From NCBI RefSeq assembly GCF_013009075.1, contig NZ_CP053108.1, forward strand, positions 186,001 to 250,000: a stretch of DNA of 64,000 bases, written 5' to 3'. The notes beneath the pieces were generated by a model. The model was not told the origin of the DNA. It did no database searches and was given only the letters and a program-made list of their open reading frames with translations. Made by a program: the position numbers and the translations under genes. Source of the stretch: Halomonas sp. TA22 (GTDB lineage: Bacteria; Pseudomonadota; Gammaproteobacteria; Pseudomonadales; Halomonadaceae). Shown here piece after piece: positions 45,602 through 51,826 of this stretch. Each line of letters begins with the position of its first letter. Position 1 is the first letter of the stretch.

Positions 45602-46346
45602 AGCCTTGCCCCAGATAGATGGCCGCCACCCGGTCGTCGTTGACGATCTCGTCGATGGTGCCCTGGGCGAACACCGCACCGAAGTGCAGCACCGTGACCC
45701 GCTGGGCGATCTGGCGCACGAAGGCCATGTCGTGCTCCACGGCGAGCACCGTCACCCCTTCGGCGTTGAGCGCCTGGACCATCTCGCCGGTGGCGAGGGT
45801 CTCGTCCGGTGTCATGCCCGCGGTGGGTTCGTCGAGCAGCAGCAGCTTGGGTCGTAGACTCACCGCCATGCCGATCTCCAGCCACTGCTTCTGGCCATGG
45901 CTCAGCGCGCCGGCCAGAGTGTCCGCCTGGGTCTTCAGATTGAGGAAGCTAAGCAGCCGCTCGATCTCGGCATCGAGCTCGTCGCCCTTGAGGCGCTTTT
46001 GCAGCGCGATCTCCAGGTTGTGGTGCACGCGCAGTTCCTTGAAGATGCCCGGCACCTGAAACTTGACGCTGATGCCGCGGCGGATGCGCGCGAAGGAGGG
46101 CTCCTTGGTGATCTCCTCGCCCTCGAACAGAATCCGCCCAGCGCTGGGCGTGTGCTCGCCCAGCATCAGCTTGAACAAGGTGCTCTTGCCGGCGCCGTTG
46201 GGGCCGATCAGACAATGGATCTCTCCGGGTGGCAGGGCGAAGTTCACGTCGTGGGTGACGTGCAGGCCGCCGAACCACTTATTGAGACCCTTGGTTTCAA
46301 GGATGGGGGGAGCAAGAACGGGAGCTTCCTGGCCAGGTATGGTCAT
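45594..46346 (-). CDS. urtD: ABC transporter ATPase, UrtD/LivG type
   Basis: 250 residues. Walker A GPNGAGKST, the UrtD-specific signature LSHGQKQWLEIGM in place of LSGGQ, Walker B LLLLDEPTAGMTP, and switch His in AVEHDM. The N-terminal NKWFGGLHVTHDVNF matches the LivG family. Overlaps urtE by 8 bp and urtC by 4 bp, so all ABC components are coupled. Confidence 0.9.
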   Translation of the reverse strand: MTIPGQEAPVLAPPILETKGLNKWFGGLHVTHDVNFALPPGEIHCLIGPNGAGKSTLFKLMLGEHTPSAGRILFEGEEITKEPSFARIRRGISVKFQVPGIFKELRVHHNLEIALQKRLKGDELDAEIERLLSFLNLKTQADTLAGALSHGQKQWLEIGMAVSLRPKLLLLDEPTAGMTPDETLATGEMVQALNAEGVTVLAVEHDMAFVRQIAQRVTVLHFGAVFAQGTIDEIVNDDRVAAIYLGQGYD

Positions 46347-47422
46347 TGGCGTGTCCCCTCGCCCTTTGGCTTGCGCCACAACCGGGCGCAGAAGTTCGCC
46401 AACCCCATGACGAGACCCTGGGGCGCCGCCAGCACGGTGACGACCAGCAGCGCGCCCATCAGCACCAGGGCGTACTGGCTGCCGTAGACGGTCAGCGCCT
46501 GGAAGCCGGCCAGCACCAGCAGGGTACCCACCAGGGCGGTGGTGATGTCGCCGCGACCGCCCACCGCGACCCAGACGATCGGCAGGGCGGCGGCGGTCAT
46601 GCCCATGCTCGAGGGCGTGATGTACTGGCCCCAGGCGGTGTAGAGCGCGCCGCTCAGCCCCGCCAGCATGCTGGCGATGACGAAGGCGACGAGCTGGTAG
46701 CGGCGGATGTCGTAACCGAGCATCTCGGCCCGCTCCGGGTTGTCGCGCAGCGCCACCAGCACGTTGCCAAAGCGCGAGTTGAGCAGCACCCGCAATCCCA
46801 GATAGATCGCCACCAGCAGCGCCAGGGTGAGGTAGTAGAGCTGCACGTCCGGGTAGAGCACGATATCGTTGCCGAACCAGGGCAGGGTCAGCGGTGGCAT
46901 GCCGCCCATGCCATTGAAGCCGTTGAGACGGGCGCTGCCCACCGTCCACTGCGGTCCGGCGGTCTGGGCCATGAAGCGCTCGCAGACCAGGGTGAAGGAG
47001 AGCGTCACGATGCCCAGGAAGACGCCGTTGATCCTGCCATAGAACAGGAAGTAGCCCAGCACCGCCGCCACCAGCCCGGCGACGCCCACCGCCAGCGCCA
47101 GGGAGATCAGGGTCAACCCGTAGGCCGCGCCCCAGTTGATGGTGAAGATGCCGTAGCAGTAACCGGCGATGCCGAAGAAGGCCACCTGGCCGAAGCTGAG
47201 GATGCCGCCATAGCCCCAGATCAGGCACAGCCCCAGGGCCATGAACACCCAATTGAAGAAGTAGATGTTGTTGCCCACGTCGTAGCCGTCGGCGAACAGC
47301 GGATAAGCGCAGGCGGCGACCAGCACCAGCAGGAAACCGCTCCAGAAGCCCTTGCCCTTGCCGAGGGTCTGCGGGCCTTCCAGGCGCTTATGGAACAGCG
47401 CTTTGTGAATCGATGAAGACAC
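46343..47422 (-). CDS. urtC: ABC transporter permease, UrtC/LivM type
   Basis: 359 residues, about ten membrane segments, with the LivM-family core GYGGILSFGQVAFFGIAGYCYG and the EAA-like RDNPERAEMLGYDIRRYQLVAFVI coupling loop. Starts with GTG at 47422 after GAGAGGAG, two bases downstream of urtB. The frame continues upstream through urtB antisense-free sequence but without family similarity there. Confidence 0.88.
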   Translation of the reverse strand: MSSSIHKALFHKRLEGPQTLGKGKGFWSGFLLVLVAACAYPLFADGYDVGNNIYFFNWVFMALGLCLIWGYGGILSFGQVAFFGIAGYCYGIFTINWGAAYGLTLISLALAVGVAGLVAAVLGYFLFYGRINGVFLGIVTLSFTLVCERFMAQTAGPQWTVGSARLNGFNGMGGMPPLTLPWFGNDIVLYPDVQLYYLTLALLVAIYLGLRVLLNSRFGNVLVALRDNPERAEMLGYDIRRYQLVAFVIASMLAGLSGALYTAWGQYITPSSMGMTAAALPIVWVAVGGRGDITTALVGTLLVLAGFQALTVYGSQYALVLMGALLVVTVLAAPQGLVMGLANFCARLWRKPKGEGTRQ

Positions 47423-47424
47423 GT

Positions 47425-48297
47425 TCAACTCCTCTCTCGCAGCAGCCAGCCGGACAGACCGCGCGGCATCACCCGGATCATCACGATGGCGGTAAGCAGC
47501 AGGCCAATCTGGCCGGCCAACTGGCCGTACCAGGAAGTCAGCGCCGCCTTGATCACGCCAAGGATGGCCGCCGCCGGCGCGGTGCCCAGGAAGATGTCCG
47601 CCCCACCCACCACCACGGTGACGAAGGCTTCCACCAGGAAGGCGCTGCCCATGGTCGGCACCAGGGTCATGGTCGGCGCGTAGAGGCCGCCGGCGAGCCC
47701 GGCCAGCGCCGCGCCGAGGCCGAAGGTGAGGCTGTAGACAAAGCCAGTGTTGATGCCCAGCGCCTGGGCCATGTGCGGCACCTGAATGGTCGCCCGGGCG
47801 AGCACGCCGAAGCGGGTGCGGGTGAACAATAAATAGAGGCCAAGCAAGGTCGCCAGCGCCATGCCGATCAGCACCAGCCGGTACAGCGAGAAGGAGTAAC
47901 CCCCCATGCTGAAGCTGCCCAGCGGCGTGCCGGTGCCGGGCAGGGTCGAACCGAGCACGATCAGGGTGCCCTGGGTGGCGATCATGCTGATGCCCCAGGT
48001 GGCGACGATGGTATCCAGTGGGCGGTGATAGAGATGACGGATCACTAGCCGTTCCAGGATCATCCCGACGAGGCCGGCCACCAGCGCACCGCTGAGTACC
48101 GCCAGCGGCAGTGGCAGGCCCATGCGCGCGGTAGTGGCGCACACATAGGCGCCGCAGAGAATGAATTCGCCATGGGCCAGGTTGATGACCCCCATCATGC
48201 CGAACACGATGGCCAGGCCGCAGGCCGCCAGCACCAGGAAGGCGAAGGCGTCCCCCGCCTGGTAGAGAAAGGCGAACAGGTCGCTTAGGAATGCCAT
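47425..48297 (-). CDS. urtB: ABC transporter permease, UrtB/LivH type
   Basis: 290 residues with eight or so membrane segments. LivH-family features: GLAIVFGMMGVINLAHGEFILCGAY at the N-terminus, MILERLVIRHLYHRPLDTIVATWG, and the coupling helix ATIQVPHMAQALGINTGFVY with GLGAALAGLAGGLYAP. It pairs with UrtC to form the channel. The small N-terminal extension found in urea UrtB of many bacteria is missing. Confidence 0.88.
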   Translation of the reverse strand: MAFLSDLFAFLYQAGDAFAFLVLAACGLAIVFGMMGVINLAHGEFILCGAYVCATTARMGLPLPLAVLSGALVAGLVGMILERLVIRHLYHRPLDTIVATWGISMIATQGTLIVLGSTLPGTGTPLGSFSMGGYSFSLYRLVLIGMALATLLGLYLLFTRTRFGVLARATIQVPHMAQALGINTGFVYSLTFGLGAALAGLAGGLYAPTMTLVPTMGSAFLVEAFVTVVVGGADIFLGTAPAAAILGVIKAALTSWYGQLAGQIGLLLTAIVMIRVMPRGLSGWLLRERS

Positions 48298-48368
48298 GGG
48301 TTCGATTCCTGATCAGTTCGAGTGAAAGCGGAGCGGCGGCCGAGGCCACCGCTCCGCGAAACGCCCAC

Positions 48369-49598
48369 TCAATCGCCTGGCGGCGGATTGGACGGGGTGT
48401 ACTGGGTGGCGGGGTTGTCCTGGGTCAGGTCGCAACCGTTGTCACCCAACCAGTAGGGCTCCACGTCCTCCCAGACATGCGGGAAGCTGATGGAATGATC
48501 CTCCTCCACCCGGGCGAGGTAGATGGTGTGCGACATGTGCTGGCTCCTCGGGTCCAGGCACACCCGGCCGGAGGGGCCGTCGAAGCAGACATCGCCCTCG
48601 GCGATGATCTCGCGCAGCGTCTCGCGGTCGGTCTCGCCGTCGGCGCGCTCGACCATCTCCTTGTAGAGGTGGAGGGCAATGTAGGAGTTGGCCGCCTCCT
48701 GGTTGATATAGGGCTCGTCCGGAAACATCGCGCGGAAGCGCTCGACGAACTCCCGGCTCTCCGGGGTATCCACCTCCTCGATGTAGTTGGTGGTCACGTA
48801 CATGTTGGCCAGGCTCGGCGGCGTGAAGCGCAGATGCTCGTAACCCTGGCCGACGTTCACCGAGGAGGCCATGGGCGTGCGCAGGTTGGCGGACATCGCC
48901 TGCTCGTAGTAGGAGGACTGGGCGGTGCCCACCAGCAGGGTGACGATGAAGTCCGGCTGGGCGCGCTGGATGTTCTGGATGGTCTGGGAGAACTGCGAGA
49001 CGCCCAGCGGAATGAACTCCTCGCCGACCATCTCGCCGCCCTGTTCCTCGACGATCTCGCGCACCCACTCGGCGGAGATCTGGCCGAAGTTGTAGTCCGC
49101 GGCGATGGTGTAGACCCGGCCGCCGTAGTTCTCCATCATCCACGGCAGCAGGGTGGAGAACTGCTGCTCCGGCACCGCGCCGGTGACCACCATGTTGGCG
49201 TCGCACACGCCACCCTCGTACTGGTTATTGTAGAAGGCGAAGCCGTCGAACTGGCTGACGATGGGCCGATACGCCTCGCGGGAGGCGCTGGAGAAGCCGG
49301 CGAACACGGCGTCCACCTGGTCGCGTTGCAGCACGCGGCGCATGAATTCCTGGTAGCGGGTGTTGTCCGACTGGGTATCGTAGATCACCAGCTCCAGCGG
49401 TCGGCCGGCGATCCCGCCCGCCTCGTTGATCTCCTCGGCGGCCAGTTGGATGGCTCGTACCTTGCCGATGGTGGCCACGGCGAAGTCCCCGGATTGATCC
49501 TCCAGTACCCCGAGCTTGATGGGCTCTTCGGCCATCAGAGGAGAATTCAGGCCGAGCAGACCCATACCCATCACGATGGGTGTCAGTGATTTTTTCAT
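48369..49598 (-). CDS. Periplasmic substrate-binding protein of the amide ABC importer (UrtA/FmdD type)
   Basis: 409 residues. A signal peptide is evident (MKKSLTPIVMGMGLLGLNS, cut near LMAEE), then a type I periplasmic-binding fold: IKLGVLEDQSGDFAV, AAEEINEAGGIAGRPLELVIYD, FAGFSSASREAYRPIV, NYGGRVYTIAADYNFG. Resembles FmdD of Methylophilus and UrtA. It delivers the solute to UrtB/UrtC. 71 bp separate it from urtB, and its gene follows amiR by 73 bp. Confidence 0.88.
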   Translation of the reverse strand: MKKSLTPIVMGMGLLGLNSPLMAEEPIKLGVLEDQSGDFAVATIGKVRAIQLAAEEINEAGGIAGRPLELVIYDTQSDNTRYQEFMRRVLQRDQVDAVFAGFSSASREAYRPIVSQFDGFAFYNNQYEGGVCDANMVVTGAVPEQQFSTLLPWMMENYGGRVYTIAADYNFGQISAEWVREIVEEQGGEMVGEEFIPLGVSQFSQTIQNIQRAQPDFIVTLLVGTAQSSYYEQAMSANLRTPMASSVNVGQGYEHLRFTPPSLANMYVTTNYIEEVDTPESREFVERFRAMFPDEPYINQEAANSYIALHLYKEMVERADGETDRETLREIIAEGDVCFDGPSGRVCLDPRSQHMSHTIYLARVEEDHSISFPHVWEDVEPYWLGDNGCDLTQDNPATQYTPSNPPPGD

Positions 49599-49671
49599 CT
49601 TGGTGTCCTGCTAGTTGTGAGTTATTGGTTGGTCGCTATCGTTGATGTCGTCGATTCGAATGCCGATGGGA

Positions 49672-50301
49672 CTAGCGGTTGGATTGGTATAGGTGATCAT
49701 GAAAGCCGCACTCATCCAGCAGATGCTGGGAGTAATCCTCGATGTTCATGCGGTGCTTCATGCTCTCTTTTCTCAGCAATTCGTAGGCGGTTTCGTCATC
49801 TATGGAATTCACCTCCATCAGGTTGAGAATGGCCTTGACGAGCGCCTTTCGCTGGTGCCGCTTGCGCTCGTGCTTCTCGGCGTTCTTCTTGAGGGAGAAG
49901 CGCACCCGGTGCTCGTTGACGCCGAGAAACAGCGCCGAATAGACACAGGATCCATGCACCGGCTTTTTCAAAAAGCTGGTCGCCCCGGCATTGAGCAACG
50001 CCTTGAGGCGGCTGGGCGCCTCAAGCCCCACCAGGCCGATCAGCGGTACCGGCGGCAGTTGCGGCGTGGCGCTGTATGCCTCGCCCAGGGGCGAGGGCAG
50101 GTCACCATCCAGAAAGAGAATGTCCCGGTTGCGATCCAGTTCATTCAGCGAAATCACCGCACGATCGTCTCCCAGCGGCACGTACTCGACGTTCAGGCCC
50201 AACTTGACGAGCGTGCGTTCCAGGTGCTCGGTAGCGTAGCCCATCCTGCAGACCAGTAGTGCCCGGCGGTGGCTGAAGTTCTGGGTCATCCTAGACGTCA
50301 T
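49672..50301 (-). CDS. amiR: AmiR-type ANTAR antitermination regulator
   Basis: 209 residues. An N-terminal pseudo-receiver fold (RALLVCRMGYATEHLERTLVKLGLN, DILFLDGDLPSP), a coiled-coil linker with a highly charged run (KKNAEKHERKRHQRK), and a C-terminal ANTAR RNA-binding domain (KAILNLMEVNSIDDETAYELLRKESM). AmiR binds leader RNA and prevents termination. The ATGA overlap with the AmiC-like gene (4 bp) matches the amiC-amiR pair of Pseudomonas. A leader terminator upstream of the operon (51496-51527) is the obvious target. Confidence 0.9.
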   Translation of the reverse strand: MTSRMTQNFSHRRALLVCRMGYATEHLERTLVKLGLNVEYVPLGDDRAVISLNELDRNRDILFLDGDLPSPLGEAYSATPQLPPVPLIGLVGLEAPSRLKALLNAGATSFLKKPVHGSCVYSALFLGVNEHRVRFSLKKNAEKHERKRHQRKALVKAILNLMEVNSIDDETAYELLRKESMKHRMNIEDYSQHLLDECGFHDHLYQSNR

Positions 50302-51458
50302 GACACAACCCTCAAATGCGGTTTCCTGGCCTTGGCGACCGCTTCGTGATGTACGTTCACCAAATAGGGGTCCGGGCGCACCGGCGAGGATGCTTCCTGG
50401 AGGATCTCGAAGCTGAAATCCTTGCGCGAACGGCCGATGCGCGGTGTTAGCCAGGCGTGATGATTCTCGGCGTCGAGCTTTACCGGACCCTGGGGCGCGG
50501 CGAAGGAGAGGTCGCGAACCGCCGCTTGTACCCGCTCCGGGTCGTTGTCGCCCACCCGGTTGATGCCCTTGGCGAGCAGAATGGTCGCCATGTAGGCCGC
50601 TTCCGCTTCCACCGAAGGTTCCGGTCCACGGGGAAACATGGCCCGATAGTCGCTCAGGAAGCGGCGATTTTCCGGCGTGCATACCGAAGTGAAATAGACG
50701 CTGGAGCTGATATGGCCATCGCAAGCGTCAGACCCGGTGCTTTGAAGGTCGGACTCGGAAAGGTTGCAACTTGCCACCGGATAATCGGCGACTTGGTCAA
50801 TGCCTCTCCTGCGACAGGCCGTGCGCAATTTTCGGAAGAAGTCGTAGCTAGAGCTGCCGATCAAGGTGTTGAAGATGAAGTCTGGATTGGCCGCGATGAT
50901 AGAGTCGATGACGTCGTCGCTGACCAGATCGCCGATGGGCAGGTACTTCTCGGCGATGATGTTGTCCTCGCCCTGACAGATGCCCTCGCGCAGGATACGG
51001 TTGCTCTCCCAGGCCCAGATATAGTTGGAGCCGATGCAGTAAGCGCGGTCACCGTAATGCTCGCGCATGTAGTCGATGAGTGGCGAAATGTGGTGATTGG
51101 GCGCGGCGCCGGTATAGATCACATGATCGGAAGTCTCGAATCCCTCATAATGGGTCGGATACCAGAGCAGCGCGTTGGACTTCTCCAGAAAGGGAATCAC
51201 CTCCTTGCGGCTGATGGAGGTATAGCAGCCGACGATATGGCGGATTCCCGCCGCCATGAAGCGCTTGCTGCCCTCCACATAGCGGGCGATCTCCCCCGCC
51301 GGGTCGAGATGGGAAGGTTCTAGCTTGATGTGGAATTCCGTCGACGCCTTCACTTGGGCACAGGCCAGCAGGCAGCCGTTGAGAATCGACTCCCCTACGG
51401 CACCGTAGGGCCCTGTGGAGGAGATCAGAATACCGACTTGGTGTGACGGATGGCTCAT
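50298..51458 (-). CDS. amiC: AmiC-type amide sensor and negative regulator
   Basis: 386 residues of the type I periplasmic-binding fold but with no signal peptide, so it is cytoplasmic as in AmiC. Seen: VGILISSTGPYGAVGESILNG, ARYVEGSKRFMAAGIRHIVGCYTS, ALLWYPTHYEGFETSDHVIYTG. AmiC binds short amides and releases AmiR, allowing antitermination. Start at 51458 (GGGAAACGC upstream); the frame reads 21 codons further through the leader terminator and is not used. First gene of the nine-gene operon. Confidence 0.9.
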   Translation of the reverse strand: MSHPSHQVGILISSTGPYGAVGESILNGCLLACAQVKASTEFHIKLEPSHLDPAGEIARYVEGSKRFMAAGIRHIVGCYTSISRKEVIPFLEKSNALLWYPTHYEGFETSDHVIYTGAAPNHHISPLIDYMREHYGDRAYCIGSNYIWAWESNRILREGICQGEDNIIAEKYLPIGDLVSDDVIDSIIAANPDFIFNTLIGSSSYDFFRKLRTACRRRGIDQVADYPVASCNLSESDLQSTGSDACDGHISSSVYFTSVCTPENRRFLSDYRAMFPRGPEPSVEAEAAYMATILLAKGINRVGDNDPERVQAAVRDLSFAAPQGPVKLDAENHHAWLTPRIGRSRKDFSFEILQEASSPVRPDPYLVNVHHEAVAKARKPHLRVVS

Positions 51459-51495
51459 GCGTTTCCCAAAGTTTCCAAGGTCGAGACCAAAAAAA

Positions 51496-51527
51496 AGCCC
51501 TCCGACACCGTATGGCGTCAAAGGGCT
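51496..51527 (-). terminator. Leader terminator upstream of amiC
   Basis: On the minus strand AGCCCTTTGACGCC and GGTGTCGGAGGGCT form a stem around ATAC, followed by eight U. It sits 37 bp before the amiC ATG, inside the transcribed leader, so it would stop the whole operon unless AmiR intervenes. Confidence 0.85.
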
Positions 51528-51560
51528 CTATTGCCGATATGTTCGATGGAATCCGCGCGG

Positions 51561-51591
51561 GTGGAGTCAAAGCATCGTTGCTTTCTCCCAC
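51561..51591 (-). promoter_or_regulatory. ANTAR-type stem-loop in the amide-operon leader RNA
   Basis: On the minus strand AAAGC and GCTTT close the hexaloop AACGAT (51574-51579), with an outer GTGG(G)AG/CTCCAC stem. ANTAR RNA targets have hexaloops with A at position 1 and G at 4, both present. A second hexaloop GGC-AATAGA-GCC (51524-51535) overlaps the terminator stem but has A, not G, at position 4. Confidence 0.6.
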
Positions 51592-51605
51592 GCTTTTTTT
51601 CAAGA

Positions 51606-51629
51606 TGACAAGCTTGTTTGTGCTTGTCA
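51606..51629. promoter_or_regulatory. Inverted repeat at the amide-operon promoter
   Basis: TGACAAGC and GCTTGTCA are exact 8-bp inverted repeats 8 bp apart. TTGACA on the minus strand (51625-51630) could be the -35 with a weak -10 at 51602-51607; the repeat could be an activator site. Confidence 0.45.
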
Positions 51630-51754
51630 ACCCCATGAAATAGAGGAAATTATTTTAATCATTAATGCACCAAATTGAACGAAAAAAACCGGAGTTGCCC
51701 CAAAATGGAGTTTGATATTTCTCCCGTATCGCCGCGTTCCGCGACCGGATCGGT

Positions 51755-51792
51755 ACCGGGCGCAAACTGGCGATACAAATCCTTGAATTCTT
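51755..51792 (+). repeat. Repeat B, right copy (left CRISPR flank)
   Basis: Exact 38-bp direct copy of 41940-41977. It ends 34 bp before the first CRISPR repeat. The minus-strand translation across it is EEFKDLYRQFAPG, in an open frame that could be a gene remnant. Confidence 0.85.
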
Positions 51793-51826
51793 CGTGTTGC
51801 CGGTAGGCTGCATCACATCGCTCGAC

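Noticed and set aside
51640-51826. Left flank as a canonical CRISPR leader
   Set aside because: The 70 bp next to the first repeat are GC-rich, coding-like and partly duplicated at 41.9 kb, unlike the AT-rich leaders of type I-E arrays.
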